Assembly: GCA_018335795.1 (NCBI GenBank)
Contig: JAGXRP010000032.1
Coordinates: forward strand, 1-64,000
DNA length: 64,000 nucleotides
Origin: Desulfobulbaceae bacterium
GTDB taxonomy: Bacteria; Bacteroidota; Ignavibacteria; Kapaibacteriales; UBA2268
Reading direction: 5' to 3'
In this document: positions 26,133-36,154 of the stretch, in pieces
Layout: each line of letters begins with the position of its first letter
Position numbering within the stretch: position 1 is the stretch's first letter
Position numbers and translations under genes: made by a program
The notes under the pieces: generated by a model
What the model was told of the DNA's origin: nothing
Database searches by the model: none
Seen by the model: only the letters and a program-made list of their open reading frames with translations

Positions 26133-26937
26133 TGCGTTGTTCTCTGATTTTATCAAACAAATTCACAAGTTCGGTTAGAGATAGCTGTTCCGGGCGTTTA
26201 CTCAGTGTAGCTTCAATTGAAGGTGCAAGTTGAGCAAGTCTTTCTTTCGGGAGATAATTTTTGATAGAATTCGAAATCATTTTCCGACGCTGATTGAACA
26301 AAGTTTTTATAAATTTCATGAAATCGTCATAATACTGCTGTTCGATTTGCTTATTCATCTCAAGTGATATAACACCGGACGTCACCTTTGGAGCAGGATA
26401 GAAACTTCCCGGAGCAATATCAAAATGATACATCGGAGTGCTCACCATCCATGCAGCAATTGAAGTGATGCCATAAATTCGGCTTCCTTCTTGCGACGTA
26501 ATTCGTTGCCCAACTTCCTTTTGCACTGTTAACACAATATTTTCTATTATATCCCTGTTTTCAAGCAGTTTAAACAAAATTTCGGTAGATATATTGTATG
26601 GAATATTGCCGATAACTTTAATTTTTTTGTTGCCGTATTGCTTATAGATTTTCATGAAATCTAAATCAAGAATGCTTTGGTGAATGATTTTTAAATTTGA
26701 AAATTTGTCTGCTTTAAATTTTTCATTTAGGTATGAAATTGCATGTTCATCAAGTTCGACAGCGACTAATTTGATTTGATTGCCTAACAGAATTTCAGTC
26801 AAAGCGCCCATACCGGGACCGATTTCAATAACAATATCATCGGAGACAACATTGAGAAGAGATACTATTTTTGAAGAGATGTTTTTATCAGTAAGGAAAT
26901 TTTGACCGAATGATTTTTTGGGTTTAACCTTTTCCAA
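26125..26937 (-). CDS. rsmA: 16S rRNA dimethyladenosine transferase
   Basis: RsmA (KsgA) dimethylates A1518 and A1519 in 16S rRNA during small-subunit assembly. The 270-residue protein has the usual start 'KPKKSFGQNFLTD', the AdoMet site 'VIEIGPGMGALTEILL', catalytic motif IV 'IGNIPYNIST' and the C-terminal 'NQRRKMISNSIKNYL'. It lies three bases after the HIT gene and overlaps the PAP2 gene. Confidence 0.96.
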   Translation of the reverse strand: MEKVKPKKSFGQNFLTDKNISSKIVSLLNVVSDDIVIEIGPGMGALTEILLGNQIKLVAVELDEHAISYLNEKFKADKFSNLKIIHQSILDLDFMKIYKQYGNKKIKVIGNIPYNISTEILFKLLENRDIIENIVLTVQKEVGQRITSQEGSRIYGITSIAAWMVSTPMYHFDIAPGSFYPAPKVTSGVISLEMNKQIEQQYYDDFMKFIKTLFNQRRKMISNSIKNYLPKERLAQLAPSIEATLSKRPEQLSLTELVNLFDKIREQRND

Positions 26938-26940
26938 AGT

Positions 26941-27441
26941 TTACCACCTTGAACAATGTTCGAACAATTTTAGGTAAGTATCATTGATTGATTCAGAAAT
27001 CACTTTCACTTCGGAAATAACAGGCAAAAAATTCGTATCTCCATTCCAACGTGGAAGTACATGGAAATGCAAATGTGAGGGCACCCCTGCGCCGGCTGCT
27101 CTGCCTAAATTAGCCCCAATATTAAAACCCTGAGGCGAGTAAACGTCATTCAATACACCTACGCATCGTCTCGTGAGTGCGGAAATATCAGCAAAAACTT
27201 CATCAGGTAAGGCAAGAATGTCATTTGTATGAATTTTGGGAGCAATCAACAGGTGACCGTTATTGTAGGGGAATTTATTCATCATCACAATTGCATGATT
27301 GGAAGTATGCAAAACGAGATGCTCGCGAGGATGTTCGAAATCGCTTACAGCGACGCAAAAGAAACAAACCTCGCCTTGCGAGTCTTGCTCTTTGAAAGAA
27401 TCAATGTATTGTGCTCTCCAAGGTGACCACAGCCTTTCCAA
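26941..27441 (-). CDS. HIT family (histidine triad) hydrolase
   Basis: The roughly 166-residue protein has the histidine triad 'HLHFHVLPRW', the helix 'GANLGRAAGAGVPSH' and a CxxC-like 'CFFCV' near the N-terminus, as in bacterial AP4A-hydrolase/phosphorylase-type HIT proteins that act on dinucleoside polyphosphates or nucleoside phosphoramidates. I start it at TTG 27441, giving 'MERLWSPWRAQYID' with GGAG five bases upstream; the longer frame to 27465 has no ribosome site. It is the first gene of an operon with rsmA. Confidence 0.9.
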   Translation of the reverse strand: MERLWSPWRAQYIDSFKEQDSQGEVCFFCVAVSDFEHPREHLVLHTSNHAIVMMNKFPYNNGHLLIAPKIHTNDILALPDEVFADISALTRRCVGVLNDVYSPQGFNIGANLGRAAGAGVPSHLHFHVLPRWNGDTNFLPVISEVKVISESINDTYLKLFEHCSRW

Positions 27442-27462
27442 AGCTACTCCGTTATAATTCAA

Positions 27463-27520
27463 CAAAAAAATAACCGATTCATCCTGTAGTTTGGATTATC
27501 AACTTACAAGAGAATCGGTT
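27463..27520 (-). terminator. Intrinsic terminator-like hairpin
   Basis: On the minus strand, AACCGATTC (27520-27512) pairs with GAATCGGTT (27480-27472) across a 31-base loop and is followed by ATTTTTTTG. It would end transcription of the beta-barrel gene at 27536-28399 just before the HIT gene. The long loop lowers confidence. Confidence 0.6.
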
Positions 27521-27535
27521 CTGAAAATTTAACTA

Positions 27536-28399
27536 TTATAGACCGAGTTTAACAGCCCATCTCAAATCTACACCAACTTGCAAAGCGTTTACACGCCAGC
27601 TTTCTTGGCTCGAAAGATTTGTTACACCAAAGTTATAATACATTGCCGGAACAATAGTCAAAGTTTTGACCAAAATTTCATATTGAACGCCGGCTTTGAT
27701 ACCGAGACGAAAAGCATTTGAATTCGGTATGTCGCCTTCTTTGATAACTATTGTTCTGTCATTATCAATATAACGGTAGCCTAATTGGTCAATTGCATCT
27801 TGATTCCTTCTAAACTGAGCTTCAAGTGGTTGCAATAATTCATAACGTTGGTCCTGAGTCTTTGTAAGTGCAAAGTCGAAAGTTGGTCCAATTGTGAAAC
27901 CTAATCCCATACCCGGAATTGGATTGATTTTATAACAAACTTCAGCCGATACAACCGAGTAATCAATCTGTTGAGTATGCCTTGTTGAGGAATTGATTAT
28001 GGTCTCACCATCAGGGTTACCTTGACTATCTACAATAGTAATTAATGAAGGAATCGGCTCTTCAGTAGTTTCCATAAAAGCCGGCATAGTGGAATAGAGG
28101 ACCCTGAAAATAAAAGAGGACGTTGAAGCAGCAGCATCTTTTCCCAAATGTTGCTCGAAACTGAAACCTACATAAAACCCATTATCATTTCCATTTACGA
28201 ATCTTGGACAAATTGCTTCGTCGAAAGATGCCAAATCAACACTATGAATTGAACGATTGTAACCAAACACCGGACCAATATAGATAGGGACTTCTTCGGT
28301 TGTCACAAAGATTGGTGTAGGTGCAGACGTTTGCCCAAAAACAGTTAATGTAGAGAACATAGCCGAAATCAAGAGAACAGGTAGAATACGTAACTTCAT
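27536..28399 (-). CDS. Outer membrane beta-barrel protein
   Basis: The 287-residue protein has a signal peptide 'MKLRILPVLLISAMFSTLTV' ending near 'FGQ', followed by alternating hydrophobic/aromatic strands and a C-terminal 'VGVDLRWAVKLGL' like a barrel end. This resembles the PorT/OmpA-like 'outer membrane protein beta-barrel' group of Bacteroidota, with no enzymatic motif. ATG 28399 is preceded by AAGGTGG at good spacing; a start three codons upstream is less likely. It sits 19 bases after the large T9SS protein gene and is probably co-transcribed with it. Confidence 0.72.
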   Translation of the reverse strand: MKLRILPVLLISAMFSTLTVFGQTSAPTPIFVTTEEVPIYIGPVFGYNRSIHSVDLASFDEAICPRFVNGNDNGFYVGFSFEQHLGKDAAASTSSFIFRVLYSTMPAFMETTEEPIPSLITIVDSQGNPDGETIINSSTRHTQQIDYSVVSAEVCYKINPIPGMGLGFTIGPTFDFALTKTQDQRYELLQPLEAQFRRNQDAIDQLGYRYIDNDRTIVIKEGDIPNSNAFRLGIKAGVQYEILVKTLTIVPAMYYNFGVTNLSSQESWRVNALQVGVDLRWAVKLGL

Positions 28400-28418
28400 A
28401 AAGACCACCTTAAATTAA

Positions 28419-31400
28419 TTATTTAATGATTACAAACATAATATTTTTTTCAAAACTATCGCTCCTAAAATGAAGCATATATGAACCGCTTTGCAAATCA
28501 CCGATACTAAACATTTGCTCGTGCAAACCTCTTTCCAAAGCGGGGAGCGTACCCAACGACTTTGTGTTGCCGAATAAATCAGAAATATCTATAGCGATAT
28601 CATCCATTTTTCTATCAGTCAAAATCTTCAATTTCATCTCATCGTGTACAGGATTTGGGTAAATATTAATATCTTGAAAATTAGCCAAAAATTGTACATG
28701 TCTTAAGTCAAAAATACACAAATCATTTAACTTAGTCTTAATATTTTTTTCATCAGGCACAAAACACTCATCAGAACTGACTTTTATAGTCCAAGTCTTT
28801 TCTTTTTCCGGTGGTAATAAGCCCAGAGCCTTTATTTCAATTGACCATTGTGAATTCTCAGATACTTTTATTAATCTTTCACCAAAAATAAGTTCCAATT
28901 TATCAAAAAATATGCTTTTATACAATAAATATTTATTCATAATTCCATTTTTTTCGATATTTAAGTAAATTTCTTCGTCTAAAATGAAAAAATAGTCTTT
29001 TCTGAGGTCTAAGATGAACTTAAATGAAACAAGTGTATCCGCATCACTATGAAAATTTCCTGAGAAATTGAATGTAACAGTATCATCAACATCGTATATA
29101 ATGTCTTCATTTTGATTGATAGTAATGCCTGCAGCCGGGAGTTGAAGTTCGAAACTTCGCTCTATTTCAAATTCTCCGAATAGTTCGATGTTAATTGTAA
29201 GTGAGCCTGTAACATTGCGTTCGAGATAGTATTCAAATCCATAAATTACCGTTTCGTTCGGTTCGAGAGACTTTGGCTCAAAATTCTTTATTCGAGCCAT
29301 TATCGCGGGATTGTCCGTTTTAATAGTCAATCCTGTTATATCAGTTCTTACTTCTCCTTTATTTGTAATTGACACTTCACCTAAATGTAATAAACAAACG
29401 AAAGTCGGATTTGTTACAATTTCGACCAATAAATTTTCAGTCTGTGGTGCAATCGAATTTGCCGTTACCTTGAATTGCTTGACTGAACGTGTGTAATTAG
29501 GATTTGCATCATTTACGACACCAAAAATAATTTCATGCGAGCCAAGTCTCATAGGGGCAAATTCTATTTCAAAAGGTAAATTGTTGTTAGGGTCAACTGA
29601 AGTGTTTTTGTAATCATCAAGATTAAAATTGAAAGAACCAACATCACCATTGATAATGAAGATAGAATCTATAGCAAGCATTTCATTCCCATTTGAAAAG
29701 ACAGCTGAGAAAGTTGCTGTTTTAGTCGAGTAAATCTCAACATTCCCAAAATCGTAATCTGCGGTTTCGATTTCAGGGATTGTCGGAACACCTTTGAGCC
29801 TGATGGTAAAAGGTTCATGTAAAGTCCAGTTAGCAGTATATTCAGCCTCGAGTAAATAATCGGGACCTTGAATTGGTAAATAGCTGAAATTTACTTCGAT
29901 TGAGTCTTGGAATGGAACAGAGGCATTATGCAATTGGCTGAGTGTTACAGAATTATCATCGTTGAAGTCATTGTAGTTGAATTGCGAAAATTTGATTAAA
30001 CCGTCGATTGTGCCTCTATTTTTGACAAATATTGTAGTATCATTTGTCGTGCCGATTCGTCTGTTGCCCCAATCAACGATATAAGAATCAAATTTTGGCG
30101 ATACTCCACGTCCCTTTATAATGCCATAAACATAATAATCATATTCATTTCGGAAAATGACCGAATCCTCGTAAGTAACATTCATTGACGGGATGAAACA
30201 TACTTGAAACTTTACCGACTCATCTGGATTGAGTAGCAAGGGCAATCTCCCTGCAGTATCGAGAATGAATTCCGGCAAATTGAATGCTGTGTTCAATTCT
30301 GAAATAGTTACAGAAGTGTTGCTTTTATTTGTAATGCTAATGCTGTCGCATGGTAAATCGCCTAAAAGTACATCGCCAAAATCATGCCCCGATGCTATAA
30401 TTTCGAGAGCAAGCACATCGCCTCGGTAATTGTATGAAAAATTAATATCGCACTCAAATTTCAAATCAATTTTGCCTAGGACTGCACTTGTTTCCCCTTT
30501 AGGGTTGACACAAATAGTGAATTTAACAGAGCTACCGGGTGGAATTTCATAGGGTAAAGCCGGGTCGGTGAAAAGCTCTACTCTGCTATCTGCACTCCAA
30601 CTGACAGAATTCAGTATAATAGGGGAAAGCCCGTCATTTGTCACTACATGGTCGAAACAAGTTGAATCTAACCACCCTATCCCATTCAAAATAATTAAAT
30701 CGGGGTGTTTGATTTTTATAGCATTATGAGTTTTTGTATAAGTGCCTTTATTTCCACTTTTATCATAATAATCAATGACAAATTTACCATCTTTGAAAAT
30801 ATTTATAGGCTTGGCAGTAAATGTAATGTTCCTTGCGTCAGATGCGATAGGGTCAATTTTCCAATTGTAGTTAGTTGAAGCAATTTGATTGACAATTGCA
30901 TAATAAATCCCGAAACTCTTGTCGCTGACTTCATCTGTGATAGTACCTTTCAGTTCGAAGCAGTCTTCTGTAACGATTATAGTTGGATTTGTTTTATCGT
31001 CGCTGAATGGATTTTTGAGCGATGAACCGAGCACCATAGCATATGAGTCAAAATTACCAACACCAAAAATGATGCCCGAAAACCTTCCTGTATCGCATGT
31101 TATTTTATGTTGCCCTTGTCCTATTTCGATTCTCGCCCAGTGCATATCAGTACCGGGAATTACTTGATTGCGAATATCACTTATGTTTTCGACAAGATTG
31201 TTGTCCAAGGTCAAAGATTCGAGAGCAATACTTTGAGCAACAATCGTGACAAAATGATTGCTATACTTAACTGCATCAGGAGGTTGAAAAACTTCGCCCG
31301 GAGTCAGAAACTTAATGCTTGAAATATATTGTTCGACCGGAGGCAATACCACCATCCCCGGGTCATAATTAAATGTTTCGAGCGAATCGCCCACCCTATA

Positions 31401-32462
31401 CATAAACTGAGCAAGTTGGATGGGTGCTGATGCAACCCATAAAGCAGGTTTATTCAATCCGGGCAGTTCCTGAATATTACTATTTGCGGGAAATTTTATT
31501 TCAAGTGGACCAGTTGAAGTAAAAATATCAACTTTTGCTTCTTTAGTCCGAGTTATGAGTTTGAAATAATCTCCCCTATTAGGATTTGTCCCGAACGGAA
31601 CCGAAATAAAAGTTCTCCCCCAAGAGGCAACCGGCATCAACATCTCTATGATATGGTCTTTCGAATCAGGTGGTTGGGCACTAAACCCTTGAGCCAACGC
31701 AGTTCTCACATGCCCTGTCAAGACTCCGATAGGTTTATCGGCTTTTATAAATGAACCGGATAAATCTCCTTGCCCGCGCATATATTGCCAAGATTGAACC
31801 AAATAACATTCACCTTTGTTGAGCAATACCGAATAAGCAGAATCTACTTGATTCAACTTACGAGTCATAGATTTCGGGTAATAAGTCACCAAAGTATTAT
31901 CGTAAGCAGCCATAATCATAAATTGCGATGAGCGAGGGGTGAAATCTCTGATGGAATCCAGAGTTGGTTGATTATAATGGTCATTTGGTAAAGTAAGAGC
32001 AACGTATTCATTACCCCAATTCGATACCGGAATGACAGAATAGCTATCGGATGAATGTTTCATGCTCGAAAATGCGTAAACTGTTATAGGGACTTCGGCT
32101 GTAATCTCAATCAAATTTTTTGAAACAACTTCGGAGTTGAAATTCTCCATACTGCGTGGCACAAGTATGTTAACTACTTCGTTGAATGGTATAAACACAT
32201 TAAAGGGAGATTGCTGCCCGTATTTGACTTTTATAGTTGTTTCGAATTCGGACGTAATGAAAATGAACTGTTCTAAGTTTTTGCTTGGCAAAGCTACATT
32301 TGATTCATTTTCCATGAAACCAACATAGAAGTGAAGCCCCTCATACGAGGAAAGCTTTGGTTGTGTATAACTGCTACTTAAAGTAAGTGGCAACAAAACC
32401 CAAATAAACAATATGATTCTAATCGTAAACAAAATTTTGCATTTTAATAATTTAGCCAACAT
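28419..32462 (-). CDS. Large secreted protein: IgGFc-binding-like N-terminus, anchor-D-like repeats, T9SS tail
   Basis: The 1347-residue protein has a signal peptide (about 1-34). Residues from about 35 to 470 resemble the IgGFc_binding domain, with 'VPITVYAFSS', 'VIPVSNWGNEYVALT' and 'GVLTGHVRTAL'. From about 590 on, repeated units such as 'HDFGDVLLGDLPCDSISITN', 'VDWGNRRIGTTNDTTIFVKN' and 'YDFGNVEIYSTKTATF' are choice-of-anchor-D/ASH-like immunoglobulin folds. The end, 'INIYPNPVHDEMKLK' to the C-terminus, is a type A T9SS sorting domain. It is likely a cell-surface or secreted adhesin or structural protein. It lies 78 bases after the OstA-like gene. Confidence 0.85.
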   Translation of the reverse strand: MLAKLLKCKILFTIRIILFIWVLLPLTLSSSYTQPKLSSYEGLHFYVGFMENESNVALPSKNLEQFIFITSEFETTIKVKYGQQSPFNVFIPFNEVVNILVPRSMENFNSEVVSKNLIEITAEVPITVYAFSSMKHSSDSYSVIPVSNWGNEYVALTLPNDHYNQPTLDSIRDFTPRSSQFMIMAAYDNTLVTYYPKSMTRKLNQVDSAYSVLLNKGECYLVQSWQYMRGQGDLSGSFIKADKPIGVLTGHVRTALAQGFSAQPPDSKDHIIEMLMPVASWGRTFISVPFGTNPNRGDYFKLITRTKEAKVDIFTSTGPLEIKFPANSNIQELPGLNKPALWVASAPIQLAQFMYRVGDSLETFNYDPGMVVLPPVEQYISSIKFLTPGEVFQPPDAVKYSNHFVTIVAQSIALESLTLDNNLVENISDIRNQVIPGTDMHWARIEIGQGQHKITCDTGRFSGIIFGVGNFDSYAMVLGSSLKNPFSDDKTNPTIIVTEDCFELKGTITDEVSDKSFGIYYAIVNQIASTNYNWKIDPIASDARNITFTAKPINIFKDGKFVIDYYDKSGNKGTYTKTHNAIKIKHPDLIILNGIGWLDSTCFDHVVTNDGLSPIILNSVSWSADSRVELFTDPALPYEIPPGSSVKFTICVNPKGETSAVLGKIDLKFECDINFSYNYRGDVLALEIIASGHDFGDVLLGDLPCDSISITNKSNTSVTISELNTAFNLPEFILDTAGRLPLLLNPDESVKFQVCFIPSMNVTYEDSVIFRNEYDYYVYGIIKGRGVSPKFDSYIVDWGNRRIGTTNDTTIFVKNRGTIDGLIKFSQFNYNDFNDDNSVTLSQLHNASVPFQDSIEVNFSYLPIQGPDYLLEAEYTANWTLHEPFTIRLKGVPTIPEIETADYDFGNVEIYSTKTATFSAVFSNGNEMLAIDSIFIINGDVGSFNFNLDDYKNTSVDPNNNLPFEIEFAPMRLGSHEIIFGVVNDANPNYTRSVKQFKVTANSIAPQTENLLVEIVTNPTFVCLLHLGEVSITNKGEVRTDITGLTIKTDNPAIMARIKNFEPKSLEPNETVIYGFEYYLERNVTGSLTINIELFGEFEIERSFELQLPAAGITINQNEDIIYDVDDTVTFNFSGNFHSDADTLVSFKFILDLRKDYFFILDEEIYLNIEKNGIMNKYLLYKSIFFDKLELIFGERLIKVSENSQWSIEIKALGLLPPEKEKTWTIKVSSDECFVPDEKNIKTKLNDLCIFDLRHVQFLANFQDINIYPNPVHDEMKLKILTDRKMDDIAIDISDLFGNTKSLGTLPALERGLHEQMFSIGDLQSGSYMLHFRSDSFEKNIMFVIIK

Positions 32463-32540
32463 TAAATTAACAAAAAAACCTGATATAAACTAACTATTTT
32501 CTTTAAAAGATAGTAAAAACACTCACTTTTATTGTAGTTT

Positions 32541-33881
32541 TTAAAATTGTCTCTCTTTTTCTTTCCTACCGAACGTGATTTTCTGAATTTCAGGTCGGAT
32601 ATCTGACCATTTGAATTCCGGCAAGAAGTATGATTTGATATTGCCAAAAATAACATTTTCGGGATAAAACTCAGCAATCGAACTACCAATCCAAAATATG
32701 TTTTCGGGTTCGCCATTAGTAAATTCTACATGAATAGAATCGGTTGATTTTCTGTCAACGCCGTTGTAGCCTTCTTCGTCTTTAAAAAAATACAAACTTG
32801 AAGCATTGAGATTGCCCCTGAGACTATTAATTTTGCCATTGTCAAATTCGATATAAATATCATTTGCAGCAATTTGATTGATACGTTCTTTGTCGAGCGA
32901 ATCAACTTTTGTTACTGCAATTGAGTTCCCGAAAGCACTAATTTTTTTCAACTTGTTGTCAATCAGTTCAATTACTATCGAATCCGAAAACAGTTGCGTA
33001 GAATCATACCATACGATAGGCTTGTCGCGAAGAATTATTATGTTCCGGTTTTTGTAAAAGACAGCAGATTTGGCTATTGCTTTAATATTTTCTTTCACTA
33101 TTTGCACATTGCCATCGAAAAAATATTCTTCGTCGCCGATGAATCTATAAGCTTGCATTGTATCGCAAGAGATGCTTAAAGTGTCAAGTGACAAGATATA
33201 AGTAGAAAAGAACTGTTCCTCCTCTTCGACAAAAATGGAATCAAGTCGTCGAACAGTATCAATTTTGAACAAAACTGTGTTGCCTGTGCTTATAGAATAA
33301 CTATCTTTGGGAATATTGATGATTGTATCACCTTTCATAATGACATTTGTATATTTGCCGAATATCCAAACATCACCCGTGGCGAAGCTTTCGCGAGTAG
33401 TGCGGTTATGAACAACATTATCCGAGTAAATTTTGACCGAATCATCTTCGATAAAAACATCACCATAAAAATCTGCCAAATATGCTTTTGTCGAGTAGGT
33501 GCCTTTTTCTGCTTCAAGATAGCTGTTTGCATCTCTTAGTGCTACACCGTTATTCGCGACTGCTATACCTGAACTACCGTTATAGAAAATTTTAGGAGAC
33601 TTAAGAATCATAGTTTTTTGAGTGATGACAACATTACCGAGCAAATCCACAGCATTGGAATTGATAAATTGCTTGGCATAATCACACTTCAAATCTAAGT
33701 CTTTTTGAATCAACCAAACATTGCCAAAGAATTCTCTGAAGCTGCCTTCTTCGATATTAAGTCCACGCAAACTATCTGCATTCCTCAAAATGATGTCATC
33801 AGATTTTGAAATTGAGGACATCGCTAAGAGACAGATTCCGAGAAATATGATTTTTATAGATATTATTTTGAAAGTCTGCAT
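32541..33881 (-). CDS. OstA-like protein (LptA/LptD N-terminal fold), LPS transport
   Basis: The 446-residue protein starts with a signal sequence ('IIFLGICLLAMSSISKS') followed by repeated beta-strand units such as 'FGNVWLIQKDLDLKCDYA', 'LGNVVITQKTMILKSPKIFY' and 'YGDVFIEDDSVKIYSDNVVH'. These are the beta-jellyroll turns of the OstA family, which carries LPS across the periplasm. It is longer than LptA (about 185) and lacks the LptD barrel, as is common for OstA-like proteins of Bacteroidota. It is divergent from the TPR protein and heads a run of three envelope genes. Confidence 0.8.
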   Translation of the reverse strand: MQTFKIISIKIIFLGICLLAMSSISKSDDIILRNADSLRGLNIEEGSFREFFGNVWLIQKDLDLKCDYAKQFINSNAVDLLGNVVITQKTMILKSPKIFYNGSSGIAVANNGVALRDANSYLEAEKGTYSTKAYLADFYGDVFIEDDSVKIYSDNVVHNRTTRESFATGDVWIFGKYTNVIMKGDTIINIPKDSYSISTGNTVLFKIDTVRRLDSIFVEEEEQFFSTYILSLDTLSISCDTMQAYRFIGDEEYFFDGNVQIVKENIKAIAKSAVFYKNRNIIILRDKPIVWYDSTQLFSDSIVIELIDNKLKKISAFGNSIAVTKVDSLDKERINQIAANDIYIEFDNGKINSLRGNLNASSLYFFKDEEGYNGVDRKSTDSIHVEFTNGEPENIFWIGSSIAEFYPENVIFGNIKSYFLPEFKWSDIRPEIQKITFGRKEKERQF

Positions 33882-33969
33882 AAGAGTACGATTGATACTG
33901 AATTCAATAACATTTTACAAAATACAACGTCTTCTTTGTGAAATAGTTGCAAAAATTATAACCGAAAAT

Positions 33970-35772
33970 ATGAAAAAATCCTTATTAATAATATTACTGT
34001 TCTTAATCTTTTATATTTCTGCTCAAAGCCAAAGTGCTTTAATCCAAAAATTTAGACTTGGGCAATCTTACGAACAAGGCGGCAATTTGGAAAGTGCTTT
34101 GAGTATTTATGAAGAACTTTACAATGAAAAACCTGAAGATGATACGTATTTTTTTGCACTTGCAAGAGTAATGAAGCAAATGAGTAAATTTTCGGATTTG
34201 CTGAAATATGCAGAAGAAAAAGCGAACAAAAAGCCAAATCCAGAGATTTTAATCATAGCTGCTGAGATGAATTGGCGAACAGGAAACTCTAAAAAAGCTG
34301 ATGAAATTTGGAAAAATATTATGAATATGAGCGGTATTACAGCCGTAACTTACGAATACGTTGCAAATAGTCAAATAGATCTGAAATTATTCCAAAAGGC
34401 AATTGAAACTTACATTGCCGCACGAAAGAAATTTGGCGATAGTTCACTTTTTTCGGATAATTTAATCAAATTATACATTTCAACCGGCAATCATGTGGAC
34501 GGCACAGAGGAAATACTCGACTTATTGGACAATAATTACAATATTGCATTGGCTCAAGGTCGTCTGTTTGCATTTATGTCCAACGAAGCAGGATTTGAGC
34601 ATATTGACAAAGTCTTGAAACGCCGAGCTGATTCAGAAAAATCGAACATAGTTTACCAAGAAGTCTATACATGGTTTCTGCGTGAAGCCAAAAGATTGGA
34701 ACAAGCTCTCGAAATGACGATAAGAATAGATGAATTGAAACAATCGCGTGGTTTGGATATTTTGAATTTTGCGAATTCCACATCTCGTGATGGCGAACAT
34801 GAGATTGCACTGAAAGCTTTTTCAATCTTGATAGACCGAGGTAAAAACAGTCCATACGCATCTTCTGCACTTTACGGATATACTCGTACACTAGAAGGAA
34901 AGCTTGCAGGAACAAAGACAAGATTCACTGAAAGTGAACTGAAAAACATCATGAACCGCTATGATGCAATAATTAAAGAGCACCCAAAGTCATCTCATGC
35001 CGCAGAGAGTATGATAAGGCTTGCTAAAATTTATTCCGAGTATTTGAATGATTACGATAAAGCAATCAATCAATATAAGCAATTAATCAAAGATTTTCCA
35101 AATCACGGCTTTTCGGTTGAAGCAGGAATTGAATTAGCAAAAGTTTATCTTATCCGAAATGATATCGAAAACGCTTCCAAAACAATACAACAAATATTGA
35201 AAAGTCGAAATTCCGACCCTAAAGCGAAGGACTTTGCTAATTTGTTATCCGCAATGATTGAATATTTCAGCGGTGATATTGTAAAAGCAAAAGAATCGTA
35301 TAAAGCACTTACATTGAACCCAAATTCGGATATTGCGAATGTAGCAATCCAAAAATATGCTTTCATTACCGAAAATGAAAATTTCATCAATCCATTGATG
35401 CTCTTTGCAAAAGCGGAATTTGAAGAATACAAGCGAAATTTTGACAAAGCAATCGAAATGTATGTGGAAGTATCTGCAAATTCTTCGAGCGATAATTTAA
35501 TGGAGCTGTCATATATAAGGATTTCGGAAATTTATCTGAATGACGGGAAGTATGATTTATCGCGAAAAGCTGCATTGAAGCTGTTGACAGAATTTCCTGA
35601 ATCAATCTATTTGGATAGGATGACAAAAATGATAGCAGATACATATTACGCTGAGAAAAATACTGCTGAGGCATTACGCTATTACACAGAGATACTTATG
35701 AAATACCCCGGCTCGATTTATTTGCACGAAGCCAGAACCCGTATTCGCGAGCTAAGAGAAGAAAAAATCTAA
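33970..35772 (+). CDS. Secreted or periplasmic TPR-repeat protein
   Basis: The 600-residue protein has a signal peptide 'MKKSLLIILLFLIFYISA' and then tandem tetratricopeptide-like helices throughout, for example 'GQSYEQGGNLESALSIYEEL' at 33-52 and 'AEALRYYTEILMKYPGSIYL' near the end. The C-terminal part resembles YbgF/BamD-type outer-membrane TPR proteins. I start at ATG 33970, because upstream in-frame sequence to 33721 overlaps the divergent OstA gene and would bury the signal peptide. It is probably a scaffold for envelope complexes. Confidence 0.82.
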   Translation: MKKSLLIILLFLIFYISAQSQSALIQKFRLGQSYEQGGNLESALSIYEELYNEKPEDDTYFFALARVMKQMSKFSDLLKYAEEKANKKPNPEILIIAAEMNWRTGNSKKADEIWKNIMNMSGITAVTYEYVANSQIDLKLFQKAIETYIAARKKFGDSSLFSDNLIKLYISTGNHVDGTEEILDLLDNNYNIALAQGRLFAFMSNEAGFEHIDKVLKRRADSEKSNIVYQEVYTWFLREAKRLEQALEMTIRIDELKQSRGLDILNFANSTSRDGEHEIALKAFSILIDRGKNSPYASSALYGYTRTLEGKLAGTKTRFTESELKNIMNRYDAIIKEHPKSSHAAESMIRLAKIYSEYLNDYDKAINQYKQLIKDFPNHGFSVEAGIELAKVYLIRNDIENASKTIQQILKSRNSDPKAKDFANLLSAMIEYFSGDIVKAKESYKALTLNPNSDIANVAIQKYAFITENENFINPLMLFAKAEFEEYKRNFDKAIEMYVEVSANSSSDNLMELSYIRISEIYLNDGKYDLSRKAALKLLTEFPESIYLDRMTKMIADTYYAEKNTAEALRYYTEILMKYPGSIYLHEARTRIRELREEKI

Positions 35773-35788
35773 GTTTAGTAATACATTG

Positions 35789-36139
35789 TCACCATGGCAA
35801 ATCAACCTTAACGGGTATTGTACGAGGTAAGTTGATAGGTAGTTTAGGCGAAAGAACTTCTGCTAAATAAAGCATAACGCTTTCCCTTTTAAGAGCAGAC
35901 ACTTCAGCCCACGAAACATAAACACCGTGGTGAGAGAAAATTTGAATAGCGAGGTCGCTTCTCTCCTTCTTCAATTCTGTCGAGATAAGACCTGAGCCGA
36001 CCTTCAGAACGCTTTTTTCAGTTGTGCCGCTCCAAACTATATACACACCTGATAGATTTCGGAGAAATTCATGTTCCAAATCTAACTGGAACAAGTCACA
36101 CCAAACTCCACCTTTGCATTTGTGCCAATCTATTGCCAT
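35789..36139 (-). CDS. Small hypothetical protein with a GIY-YIG-like N-terminal pattern
   Basis: The 116-residue protein contains 'LSGVYIVWSGTTEKSVLKVG' followed by a helix and 'GVYVSWAEVSALKRESVMLY', then 'LAEVLSPKLP'. A GVYh...hKVG pattern with a later conserved Glu resembles small GIY-YIG-like domain proteins, though I cannot confirm catalytic residues. It lies 15 bases after rsmE and probably shares its transcript. No mobile-element context is seen. Confidence 0.6.
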   Translation of the reverse strand: MAIDWHKCKGGVWCDLFQLDLEHEFLRNLSGVYIVWSGTTEKSVLKVGSGLISTELKKERSDLAIQIFSHHGVYVSWAEVSALKRESVMLYLAEVLSPKLPINLPRTIPVKVDLPW

Positions 36140-36154
36140 AAATAAAATCCTAAA

